DNA of 64,000 bases from positions 17,674 through 81,673 of the forward strand of contig JAVBTT010000011.1 of NCBI GenBank assembly GCA_031556035.1. Reading direction: 5' to 3'. Within the stretch, counting starts at the first letter, position 1; the number at the start of each line of letters is the position of its first letter. This document shows positions 35,219-42,376 of the stretch, one piece after another. The position numbers and the translations under genes were made by a program. The stretch comes from JAVBTT01 sp031556035 (lineage in GTDB: Bacteria; Bacillota; Clostridia; Oscillospirales; UBA929). The notes under the pieces are model-generated. The model was not told the origin of the DNA, did no database searches, and worked only from the letters and a program-made list of their open reading frames with translations.

Positions 35219-36472
35219 TTACTGCTCCTCCATCGGCGAGTTCTCTATCCCGAATATCTCGCCGTTCCAACTCCTGAACACCGCTCGGTTTTTAGCTAGA
35301 TAGAGCAGATAATTGGGGTTGATCGGCGTCTTGCCAAGCCCTCCCGGGCCGTTCACGATATATGTCGGCACCGCCATACCCGAGGTGTAACCGCGCAGGC
35401 GCTCCATTATCTCCATGCCAGCGCCAAGCGTCACCCAAAAATGCGCCGTTCCGCGCACCTGCTTGGGGTGGAATATGTAGTACGGCTTCACCCTTATGGC
35501 CAAAAGCGCCTGGTTCAGGCGGCGCACAATGAACGGATGATCGTTGACCCCCGCCAGCAGCACCATCTGGTTGCCAAGAGGCACACCCGCGTCCGCAAGG
35601 CGCGCGCAGGCGGCGGAGGACTCCTCCGTTATCTCCATCGGAGCGTTAAAGTGCGTGTTAACATATACCGGGTGATACTTCCTCAATATGCCGCACAGCC
35701 TCGGGGTCACTCTCTGCGGCAGCGTAACGGGTGTGCGCGTCCCGAACCTGATGATCTCAACATGCGGGATTGCCCTGAGTTCTCTAAGGAGCCACTCTAT
35801 CTGGCTGTCCGAAAGCATAAAGGCGTCGCCGCCCGTTATAAGCACATCCCTGATCTCAGGCTGGCTCCTCACATACTCCACAGCCTCTTCCAGCCGCGCC
35901 TTTGCCGTGTGCGTGTCGCGCTCCCCGATCCTTCGGCGGCGCTGGCAGAAGCGGCAGTACATACCGCACATGTTTGTGACCTTGATAATCAGCCTGTCCG
36001 GATATCGGCGCGTAATGCACGGCGCCGGGGATGAGCCATGCTCGTCCATCGGGTCGAGCTCTCCGCGCTCGTCCAGCTCCTCGGCGGACGGCATGCACTG
36101 AAGCCATATCGAGTCCCTGGGCGAGTCCGGGTCTATAAGCGACAGATAGTACGGGGATATCGCGAACCGGAAGCTTTCCCCAACCCTCTCCAGCTCGTCG
36201 GCAGTCTCCTCGGGCAAGCCCAGCACGGCGCAGATGTCCCGGCCATTTGTGAACCGGTTTTCCAGCTGCCATCGGTACGAGTCCCAATCGGCCTCATCCG
36301 CCCCGAGATACTCCATTATCCTTTGCCTTTGCCGGCTGATTCTGTCCCGACATTCCATGCCGGTGGGTATTGCACCTCTCGCGTCAAGATAGTCTCTGAT
36401 CGTCTCGGGAAGGATCGACAGCTTGTCCTCCCGTGTCCTCGGCATTTTGGCATGCAGTTTTTTCTCGCTCAT
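35219..36472 (-). CDS. eam: KamA-family radical SAM aminomutase, probably glutamate 2,3-aminomutase
   Basis: A PLP and [4Fe-4S]/SAM enzyme with the cluster motif CGMYCRFC. Start ATG at 36472 follows GGAGG and gives 417 residues. Lysine 2,3-aminomutase binds its substrate's side-chain amine with two aspartates (in YQCDLSLG and VVDAPGG). Here the same positions are Lys337 (HPKQVRG) and Asn374 (IVNGPGG), the substitutions described for glutamate 2,3-aminomutase. The expected product is beta-glutamate, an osmolyte. I am sure of the family and fairly confident of the glutamate specificity. It lies 55 bp after thpR and may share its transcript. Confidence 0.8.
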   Translation of the reverse strand: MSEKKLHAKMPRTREDKLSILPETIRDYLDARGAIPTGMECRDRISRQRQRIMEYLGADEADWDSYRWQLENRFTNGRDICAVLGLPEETADELERVGESFRFAISPYYLSLIDPDSPRDSIWLQCMPSAEELDERGELDPMDEHGSSPAPCITRRYPDRLIIKVTNMCGMYCRFCQRRRRIGERDTHTAKARLEEAVEYVRSQPEIRDVLITGGDAFMLSDSQIEWLLRELRAIPHVEIIRFGTRTPVTLPQRVTPRLCGILRKYHPVYVNTHFNAPMEITEESSAACARLADAGVPLGNQMVLLAGVNDHPFIVRRLNQALLAIRVKPYYIFHPKQVRGTAHFWVTLGAGMEIMERLRGYTSGMAVPTYIVNGPGGLGKTPINPNYLLYLAKNRAVFRSWNGEIFGIENSPMEEQ

Positions 36473-36527
36473 TTGCGCCTCCTTTTCTCCCCAAAAGTCC
36501 CCCAAGCCTAACATTCGGGAACTGTCT

Positions 36528-37061
36528 CTAAAGTGTTTTTGCGTAAATCTCGGTATAAGTCAGTCTTCCGTTTATCCGTTCGGATTTCATAAGGCTCACC
36601 CTGGAGACCTCCGTATCAATCGCTCGAACGCCGCGCGAAAACTCACCCGCGCTGAAATCTGTGCGCGTTACAACCTCGCGGGCAAGCGTCAGATGCGGCG
36701 CAAATTTTCGCCTCTCCAGCTCAAAACCCCCGTCCGTCAGTCTCTTTGAAAGCCGCTGATGAAGCGCCGACAGACTTTCATTTTCCTCAAGCCCGAGCCA
36801 CCATATATCCCCGCCCTCGCGTTTAAAGCTCCCCGTTCCCCTCAGGAAAAGCCGGAAGGACGGCACAGCCGCGCCGTCAATAATTCCCCGCAGCGCCTTC
36901 ACTCTCTCCGTCCGCACCTCCCCTAAAAACACGAGTGTCAGGTGCAGATTTTCATACAGCGTGAAGCTTCCCCTGATACAACTCTCCCTGAGCCTGTCCT
37001 GAATACCGGAGATTTCGTTCCGGATTTCCGGGGAAAAGTTGATAGCTATAAACAGCCTCAT
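36528..37061 (-). CDS. thpR: RNA 2',3'-cyclic phosphodiesterase (LigT/ThpR family)
   Basis: A 177-residue 2H phosphoesterase with the opening MRLFIAINF and both catalytic HxTx motifs: HLTLVFLGEV near residue 40 and HLTLAREV near residue 125. Members open 2',3'-cyclic phosphates on RNA ends. The start overlaps the preceding Cys-rich gene by 4 bp (ATGA), showing translational coupling. Confidence 0.92.
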   Translation of the reverse strand: MRLFIAINFSPEIRNEISGIQDRLRESCIRGSFTLYENLHLTLVFLGEVRTERVKALRGIIDGAAVPSFRLFLRGTGSFKREGGDIWWLGLEENESLSALHQRLSKRLTDGGFELERRKFAPHLTLAREVVTRTDFSAGEFSRGVRAIDTEVSRVSLMKSERINGRLTYTEIYAKTL

Positions 37062-37249
37062 GGCCGCTTCCTATCCCCGCACAGCGCCTTGAAGCTGCGG
37101 TCATACTCCCTCTCGGCCTTCTCGGAGAAGAAGCAGGCAGGGAACTCCCCGTCGCGCCGGTGGTACGCCACACATTCGCAGCATTTGCCGCGCTTGGAGC
37201 ACGAATACGTGCACGGGCACTTCATCGCCTTGTTGCTTTCGCAGGACAC
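37058..37249 (-). CDS. Cys-rich small protein, DUF6485-like
   Basis: A 63-residue protein with seven cysteines (CPCTYSCSKRGKCCECVAYHR and a later PACFF). It is common in Clostridia next to small metabolic genes and is probably metal-binding. No enzymatic role is known. Its stop overlaps the thpR start, and yjbQ lies 32 bp upstream. Confidence 0.75.
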   Translation of the reverse strand: MSCESNKAMKCPCTYSCSKRGKCCECVAYHRRDGEFPACFFSEKAEREYDRSFKALCGDRKRP

Positions 37250-37281
37250 GTCAAGCCCTCCCCCTCACATATATTTGAGGC

Positions 37282-37677
37282 CTATCCCTCAAGGGTTTTA
37301 ACAATGAATTTTCTCTGGCGCGGCCCGTCAAACTCACAGAAATAGACGCCCTGCCAGGTGCCCAGCACAGGTCTTCCTCCGCTGATAACAAGGGTAACGC
37401 TTGACCCGGCGCAGCTTGCCTTCAGGTGCGCGGCGGAGTTGCCCTCCATGTGCCGGAACTCAGGCCTGTCCGGAAACGCCTTGGAAAGCCCCAGGCGCAA
37501 ATCCCTTACGACATCCGGATCCGCGTTTTCATTGACTGTTATGCCCGCCGTGGTGTGCGGGCAGAACACGACGCATATGCCGTCCTGAACCCCGCTCTTC
37601 GTTACAGCCTCGCGCACCTGCCGTGTTATGCCGTGAAAGCCCTCCGCTTCCGTTTGCAGGGAATAGTACTCAAGCAT
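37282..37677 (-). CDS. yjbQ: YjbQ/UPF0047 family protein
   Basis: The 131-residue protein shows the conserved FCPHTTAGITVNENADPDV, HMEGNSAAHLKAS and LGTWQGVYFCEFDGPR segments of the YjbQ family, a small trimeric fold linked to thiamine-phosphate synthase side activity. The physiological role is unsettled. It follows the tandem aldolase gene by 15 bp, so these minus-strand genes form one unit from 38982 down to at least 36528. Confidence 0.9.
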   Translation of the reverse strand: MLEYYSLQTEAEGFHGITRQVREAVTKSGVQDGICVVFCPHTTAGITVNENADPDVVRDLRLGLSKAFPDRPEFRHMEGNSAAHLKASCAGSSVTLVISGGRPVLGTWQGVYFCEFDGPRQRKFIVKTLEG

Positions 37678-37692
37678 TGTCCCTGTCCCCCC

Positions 37693-38982
37693 TCAGCTCA
37701 GCTTGAACGCCGTGTTGATCTCCTCAACCTCGGCGTCGGATATGTGCACCAGACGGCCGATATCACGCGCGGACAAAATCGAATGCGCGGTCGCCTCCAT
37801 AACCTCAAGGCGGTCAAACGCGCCCAGCAGCGAGCCGCCGGTGGCCAGTATCTGGTTGTTCTCGCAGATTAGCACCGGGGTTTTATCAGAGAACATCCCC
37901 GCGACCATCTCCGGCTTGAGGTAAATTGACGCGAACGGTACCTTCTGCACCTGGCGCAAATTGATGTAGCTCTCCGGTATCGTCCTGGGATCAAACGGCT
38001 CTTCGGTCACGGCAAAGGCCATCGCGTGAGGCGGGTTCGCCCCGAGAACCGAGCGTATATCGGGATGCTGCCGGTAAATGAGCTGATGCAGCTTTACCGA
38101 GCGCGACGGAACCTTGCCCTGCTCCTTCATCCCGCGCTTTATAAGCACCAGGTCGGACTCGTCCATATACGCCCTGTCGACCCCGTAGGGCGTTATCAGG
38201 AAGGAGTCGTCGGACAGCCGCACCGAGTAGGTTCCCTGCGTGCTGCCGAACAGCCGCTGGTTATACGAGCGGTGTATCAGGGTTATCATGTCGCGCCGCG
38301 CCGCGCATTCCTCCGAGCTGTGCTTGTTGGGCACAAAGTCGTCCATTGTCAGGTGGTCGCGCGTGGCTGTCAGGTTAATCTCGGACTCCTGAAGCGATTT
38401 CGGGCTCCCGAGCTTTCTGGCGCAGATTTCAAGATTCGCGCAGGATTCAAGTGTCTCGAATTTTTTGAACGCGTCAAAGAGATCGTCAGCTCCGATCACG
38501 ACGCCGTGGTTCTCCATGACCACCACATTAAAGCCCTTTTCAAACTCTGCCGCGATATTGTCCCCCAGCTCGGACGACCCGGGAACGGCGTACGCCGCCA
38601 TAGTAATGCTGCCGCAGGTGCGGCGGGCGTTCGGGACGAGGTTGACGTCAGGCAGCACCCGGGCGACTGAGAAAGCCACCAGCGCCGGAGGGTGCGCGTG
38701 CAGCACGGCGTGTATGTCCGGGCGGCGTCGGTAGACCGAGACGTGGAACGGAAGCTCAACTGACGGTCTGTGCGGGCCGATTATCTCCCCGTCCGGCTTC
38801 ACCCGGCACATATCCGCCCTGGACAGGGTGCCCTTGTCTATTCCTGAGGGGGTGATCCAAATGTCCCCGTTCTCGTCCAGTATCGAGAGATTGCCTCCCG
38901 ATGTGGTAGTCATCCCGCCGTGATATATGCGGTTCATCATCAGCACAAGCTGATCGGCCGGGTGCAAAAGCTCAAATTTCAT
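37693..38982 (-). CDS. Tandem class II aldolase/adducin protein with a degenerate second domain
   Basis: The 429-residue protein contains two class II aldolase folds. The first (about 1-205) keeps the catalytic features: SVELPFH (acidic residue), VLHAHPP and MENHGVV (zinc histidines), as in fuculose-phosphate aldolases and related epimerases. The second (about 220-429) has the same fold pattern, but the residues are replaced: SVKLHQ, VLGANPP and CENNQIL. It should therefore be non-catalytic, perhaps structural or regulatory. Start ATG follows AGGAG. It is the first gene of a minus-strand unit that leads into yjbQ, DUF6485, thpR and eam. The sugar substrate is unknown. Confidence 0.85.
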   Translation of the reverse strand: MKFELLHPADQLVLMMNRIYHGGMTTTSGGNLSILDENGDIWITPSGIDKGTLSRADMCRVKPDGEIIGPHRPSVELPFHVSVYRRRPDIHAVLHAHPPALVAFSVARVLPDVNLVPNARRTCGSITMAAYAVPGSSELGDNIAAEFEKGFNVVVMENHGVVIGADDLFDAFKKFETLESCANLEICARKLGSPKSLQESEINLTATRDHLTMDDFVPNKHSSEECAARRDMITLIHRSYNQRLFGSTQGTYSVRLSDDSFLITPYGVDRAYMDESDLVLIKRGMKEQGKVPSRSVKLHQLIYRQHPDIRSVLGANPPHAMAFAVTEEPFDPRTIPESYINLRQVQKVPFASIYLKPEMVAGMFSDKTPVLICENNQILATGGSLLGAFDRLEVMEATAHSILSARDIGRLVHISDAEVEEINTAFKLS

Positions 38983-39004
38983 TATTTATCTCCTTGTATT
39001 GGTT

Positions 39005-39041
39005 TGAAAAAGGGCAGGGGAAACCGTTTTCCCCCGCCCTC
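39005..39041 (-). terminator. Terminator of the cysteine synthase gene
   Basis: On the minus strand a stem of AGGGCGGGGGAAAA with its near-complement is followed by CTTTTTC. This separates cysK from the aldolase transcript. Confidence 0.75.
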
Positions 39042-39075
39042 CTCTTTTGTCGATTGCTTTCAATTTATATAATTG

Positions 39076-39966
39076 CTATAAAAATAATTTTGTGCTGAGA
39101 TACTTCTCTCCCCTGTCCGGAAAGATCACCACGACAAGGCCGGATTCCAGCTTTTCCACCACCCTCAGCGCCGCCAGCATCGCCGCGCCGCTGCTCATGC
39201 CGACGAATATGCCCTCCTCGGCCACAATGCGCCGGGCCGTTTCGTAAGCCTCATCGGTCTCGATCATTATGCTCTCATCAATCTGCGAGGGGTCGTAAAT
39301 ATCCGGGATAATGGCCTCGTTCATGTTCTTTAGTCCCTGAATATAGTGTCCCTTGACCGGATGGGCCTCTATCACCCTTACTGCGGGATTTTTTTCCTTC
39401 AGCATCTTTCCAACGCCCATTAGCGTCCCGGAGGTTCCGAGCGACGAAACAAAGTGCGTGAGCCTCCCCCCGGTCTGGCTCCATATCTCTTCAGCAGTGG
39501 TCTTGTAGTGCGCCAGCTTGTTGTATACGTTTGAAAACTGGTTGGGATTAAAGTACTTTTCGGGATTTTCGGCTATGAGCTCTCTTGTCCTCATTATAGC
39601 GCCGTCGGTTCCGAGCTCCGGCGGCGTCAGGATGATTTTGCCGCCAAACGCCCGTATCATCCTCTGGCGCTCCACCGATACCGCCGAGCTCATCACAATC
39701 TCGACGTCATAGCCCTTGACACGTCCGATCATCGCAAGCCCTATGCCGGTGTTGCCGGAGGTGGCCTCTATGATCGTCTTGCCCTTGACCAGCGTGCCGT
39801 CCTGTTCGGCCTGCTCTATCATTTTAAGGGCTATTCTGTCCTTTATGCTGCCGGTTGGATTGAAGCCCTCCAGCTTCGCGTACAGCGAAACTGCGGGATT
39901 TGGGTTCATGCGGTTTATCCTTACCACGGGTGTGTTGCCAATCGCGTCCAATATGTTGCTGTACAT
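39076..39966 (-). CDS. Cysteine synthase family protein (O-acetylserine sulfhydrylase)
   Basis: A fold-type II PLP enzyme. The start at 39966 is chosen because the family begins with MYSNILDAIGNTPVVRI; GGGGGG lies 12 bases upstream, and the codons before it look non-native. The PLP lysine is in GFNPTGSIKDR, the substrate loop is EATSGNTGIG, and SSLGTSGTLMG is the phosphate-binding region. At 296 residues it has the normal catalytic core. Expected reaction: O-acetylserine plus sulfide to cysteine. CysK and CysM types, or a cystathionine beta-synthase-like role, cannot be separated by eye. Confidence 0.88.
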   Translation of the reverse strand: MYSNILDAIGNTPVVRINRMNPNPAVSLYAKLEGFNPTGSIKDRIALKMIEQAEQDGTLVKGKTIIEATSGNTGIGLAMIGRVKGYDVEIVMSSAVSVERQRMIRAFGGKIILTPPELGTDGAIMRTRELIAENPEKYFNPNQFSNVYNKLAHYKTTAEEIWSQTGGRLTHFVSSLGTSGTLMGVGKMLKEKNPAVRVIEAHPVKGHYIQGLKNMNEAIIPDIYDPSQIDESIMIETDEAYETARRIVAEEGIFVGMSSGAAMLAALRVVEKLESGLVVVIFPDRGEKYLSTKLFL

Positions 39967-40078
39967 ATATTTGGGTTCGCCCCCCTTTTTAATGCTGATA
40001 TCTGTTTCATCACGAGGTTGGTGCAAGCAGCTGTATTCGCTACCATATTGCTGAACAAACGTGTACAGCAATATTTAA

Positions 40079-40171
40079 ATGATAATCATCTTAATGCGCC
40101 ATGCAGCCTTGTGTTTATCGTAGCGCGCTGGCGCGCATGATGATTATATCATATTATGCCAGCACAGACAA
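40079..40171 (-). promoter_or_regulatory. Promoter and hairpin leader of the cysteine synthase gene
   Basis: On the minus strand TTGTCT and TATAAT are 17 bp apart (40143-40171). Transcription would give a leader of about 170 nt. A dyad (ATGATAATCATC at 40079 with GATGATTATATCAT at 40139) encloses GCGCGC repeats and overlaps the -10 box, so it could be an operator or an RNA hairpin. I see no T-box or SAM riboswitch consensus. Confidence 0.5.
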
Positions 40172-40200
40172 ATCAGTTCGTCTTTCCATAAAAATATCCG

Positions 40201-40240
40201 AAAAAACATCGGCGGCGGACGGATTAATTCCGCCGCCGCC
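40201..40240 (-). terminator. Terminator of the acpP-deoC operon
   Basis: On the minus strand the stem GGCGGCGGA/TCCGCCGCC (40211-40219 with 40229-40237) is followed shortly by six T. Confidence 0.75.
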
Positions 40241-40253
40241 CGTAAATGACCTT

Positions 40254-40913
40254 TCAGTTTTCAAGCCCATCAACAACAGACGACGAGGCCGAGCAGCCTA
40301 TGCGATCCGCGCCCGCCTCAAGCATCGCCAGCGCGTCTGCGGTTGTGCGTATGCCTCCGGCGGCCTTGACCTTCAGGCCGCCCGACGCGGTTTTCATCAG
40401 CCGGACGTCCTCAACAGTCGCTCCTGCCTTGCTCATGCCGGTCGAGGTCTTTACGAAGGCGGCTCCAGCCTTGCGGCAAAGCTCGCAGGCAACGCGCTTT
40501 TCCTCGTCGGTCAGAAGGCAAGTCTCAATTATGACCTTGACCAAGGCCGGAGCGGACGCCTTCACGACGGCTTTTATATCCGCCAGCACATCGTCAAATC
40601 TTCCGGCTTTAAGCCAGCCGATATTGACAACCATGTCGATCTCCCGAGCGCCGTCGGACACCGCCCCTTGGGCTTCAAACGCTTTGGAATTTGTCGACAT
40701 AGCCCCTAGCGGAAAACCCACCACAGTGCAGACCAGTACGCCGCTTCCATTGAGGAGCTCCGAGCACATAGTCACGTGGCAGGGATTGACGCACACGGAC
40801 GCAAATCTATATTCCAAGGCCTGCCGGCATAAAACCGCGATGTCCTCGGGGGTCGCGTCGGCCCTCAAAATCGTGTGGTCTATTTTAGAAGCCAGTTGTT
40901 CTTTTGTCAACAT
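40254..40913 (-). CDS. deoC: Deoxyribose-phosphate aldolase
   Basis: A class I aldolase that splits 2-deoxyribose 5-phosphate into acetaldehyde and glyceraldehyde 3-phosphate during deoxynucleoside breakdown. The 219-residue protein keeps the Schiff-base lysine (Lys155, FVKTSTG), the proton-relay lysine (Lys183, KVKAAGGIR) and Asp93 (EIDMVV). The ribosome site is weak. It starts 9 bp after acpP stops, so expression probably depends on the acpP transcript. Confidence 0.95.
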   Translation of the reverse strand: MLTKEQLASKIDHTILRADATPEDIAVLCRQALEYRFASVCVNPCHVTMCSELLNGSGVLVCTVVGFPLGAMSTNSKAFEAQGAVSDGAREIDMVVNIGWLKAGRFDDVLADIKAVVKASAPALVKVIIETCLLTDEEKRVACELCRKAGAAFVKTSTGMSKAGATVEDVRLMKTASGGLKVKAAGGIRTTADALAMLEAGADRIGCSASSSVVDGLEN

Positions 40914-40921
40914 AAGCTCTG

Positions 40922-41155
40922 TTAAATGTTATCGTCGATGAACCTGGCCACATCTCCGACCGTCTTGAAGCCCTGAACCTCTTCCTCGGCGATGGTGATT
41001 CCAAATTCCTCCTCTACCGACATCATAAGCTCGACTACATCCAGGGAGTCGGCGCCCAGATCATCCGATATAAGGGTGCTTACAGTAATCTTATCCTCAT
41101 CGATATCAAGCTGTGCCGCCAGTATTGAACGGACTTTTTCCTCAGTGGGACTCAT
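40922..41155 (-). CDS. acpP: Acyl carrier protein
   Basis: The 77-residue protein starts at ATG 41155, eight bases after AAGGAGG. The phosphopantetheine attachment serine is Ser37 in GADSLDVVELMM, and the acidic helix pattern EEEFGITIAEEEV is typical of fatty-acid-synthesis ACP. It has its own consensus promoter. No fatty-acid enzyme gene is adjacent; deoC follows instead. Confidence 0.94.
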   Translation of the reverse strand: MSPTEEKVRSILAAQLDIDEDKITVSTLISDDLGADSLDVVELMMSVEEEFGITIAEEEVQGFKTVGDVARFIDDNI

Positions 41156-41188
41156 TTCATATGCCTCCTTCAAGCAATTCTATAATGC

Positions 41189-41217
41189 AGTATACCTTGT
41201 ACCCCTGCCCGTGACAA
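41189..41217 (-). promoter_or_regulatory. Promoter of acpP-deoC
   Basis: On the minus strand TTGTCA and TATACT are 17 bp apart, 34 bp upstream of the ATG. Confidence 0.7.
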
Positions 41218-41257
41218 GTACTTTTTGAAAAAAAATAATCATCACCACTCCGGCGGC

Positions 41258-41286
41258 TTTAAACGCGCCCAATCTTATGATATAAT
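41258..41286 (+). promoter_or_regulatory. Promoter of proC
   Basis: TTTAAA and TATAAT (preceded by TATGA) are 17 bp apart, 58 bp upstream of the proC ATG. Confidence 0.6.
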
Positions 41287-41343
41287 CGCCACTGGGAAGA
41301 TATTCATACTTTCCACAAAGACTTGCGTACGGGGGATGACAGC

Positions 41344-42165
41344 ATGAAGCTTGGTTTCATAGGCGCGGGCCGTATGGCCGAGGCGATTTTTTCAGGGCTT
41401 GTCTCAAAAGGGGCGTTCAATGCGGAGCATATATCAGTCACAGACATATCGGCCGCACGGCTTGAGGATATGGAACGCACGCACGGCATTAGGGCCATAA
41501 AAAATAACCGATCCGGTGACGGCATCAGGGAGCTGCTCGGGATATCAGATGTTGTTTTTCTCGCTGTCAAGCCCCAGCTCTGCGCGGAAGTACTTTCGAA
41601 GACGGGTTGCTTCTTCACATCCCGCCATACCGTCATATCAATAGTCGGCGGAATACCCACCGCCGCGCTGGAGGGCTACATCCCGGACTCACCGGTCGTC
41701 AGGGTCATGCCGAACACCCCGATGCTGGTGGGCGAGGGCGCCGCAGGTATATGCGCCGGCAAATCGGCGTCAACAAGCCATACCGATATCGCCCTTGACC
41801 TGTTCTCCAGGCTCGGCAGGGCGTACATCCTGCCCGAAGCCCTGATAGACCCGCTGACAGGCGTCAGCGGCTGCGGCCCGGCTTTTGTATACATGTTCAT
41901 TGAGGCGCTGGCGGACGGCGGCGTGGCAGCCGGGCTGCCCCGCGACATTGCGCTTGCGCTCGCGGCTCAGACTGTCCTTGGGGCCGGAAAGATGGCGCTT
42001 GAGACCGGAAAGCATCCCGGCGTCCTGAAGGATGAGGTCTGCTCGCCCGGCGGCTCCACCATCGCGGGAGTAGCCTCGCTCGAGGCCTCGGGATTCCGCG
42101 GGTCGGTTATGAAAGCTGTAGCTTCTGCGGTGGAGCGAATGGGCGAGATCGGAAAAAACAGTTGA
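41344..42165 (+). CDS. proC: Pyrroline-5-carboxylate reductase
   Basis: The final enzyme of proline synthesis reduces 1-pyrroline-5-carboxylate with NAD(P)H. Start ATG at 41344 follows GGGGGA and places the Rossmann motif at the very N-terminus (MKLGFIGAGRMAEAIF). The substrate-binding C-terminal signature is present: LTGVSGCGPAFVYMFIEALA and a later VCSPGGSTIAGVASLE. At 273 residues it has the usual length. A repeat element rather than a clear terminator follows. Confidence 0.95.
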   Translation: MKLGFIGAGRMAEAIFSGLVSKGAFNAEHISVTDISAARLEDMERTHGIRAIKNNRSGDGIRELLGISDVVFLAVKPQLCAEVLSKTGCFFTSRHTVISIVGGIPTAALEGYIPDSPVVRVMPNTPMLVGEGAAGICAGKSASTSHTDIALDLFSRLGRAYILPEALIDPLTGVSGCGPAFVYMFIEALADGGVAAGLPRDIALALAAQTVLGAGKMALETGKHPGVLKDEVCSPGGSTIAGVASLEASGFRGSVMKAVASAVERMGEIGKNS

Positions 42166-42186
42166 TACTGTTACATTCAAGGCTTT

Positions 42187-42320
42187 GAAGCTGCGAGCGA
42201 TCAACGATTCAAGCCTCAGCAAATTATTACGACGCACTCGAAGAGTAGATATACAGTACAACTTCTGTGCGTCGTAATATGTTATTATAATACCGTCAGG
42301 TTTTAAACAGGTATTAGTAT
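42187..42320 (+). repeat. Palindromic repeat element, copy A2
   Basis: An 11-bp perfect stem TTACGACGCAC (42227-42237 with 42267-42277) encloses GAAGAGTAGATATACAGTAC, related to GAGTAGATGTATCATA in copy A3. The right arm at 42295-42320 contains AGGTTTTAAACAGGTATTAG, an almost exact match to the reverse of the left arm at 3111-3137. The element fills the proC/SLH-CAP gap. Confidence 0.65.
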
Positions 42321-42376
42321 GAACTTGAAATGTTGAAGAGCAGTAAAAAATAGAGAAAAATAAAGGAGAAGTTTTT

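Noticed and set aside
39967..40150. A T-box leader for the cysteine synthase gene
   Set aside because: The leader length is suitable, but the conserved T-box sequence (TGGNACCGCG) is not present.
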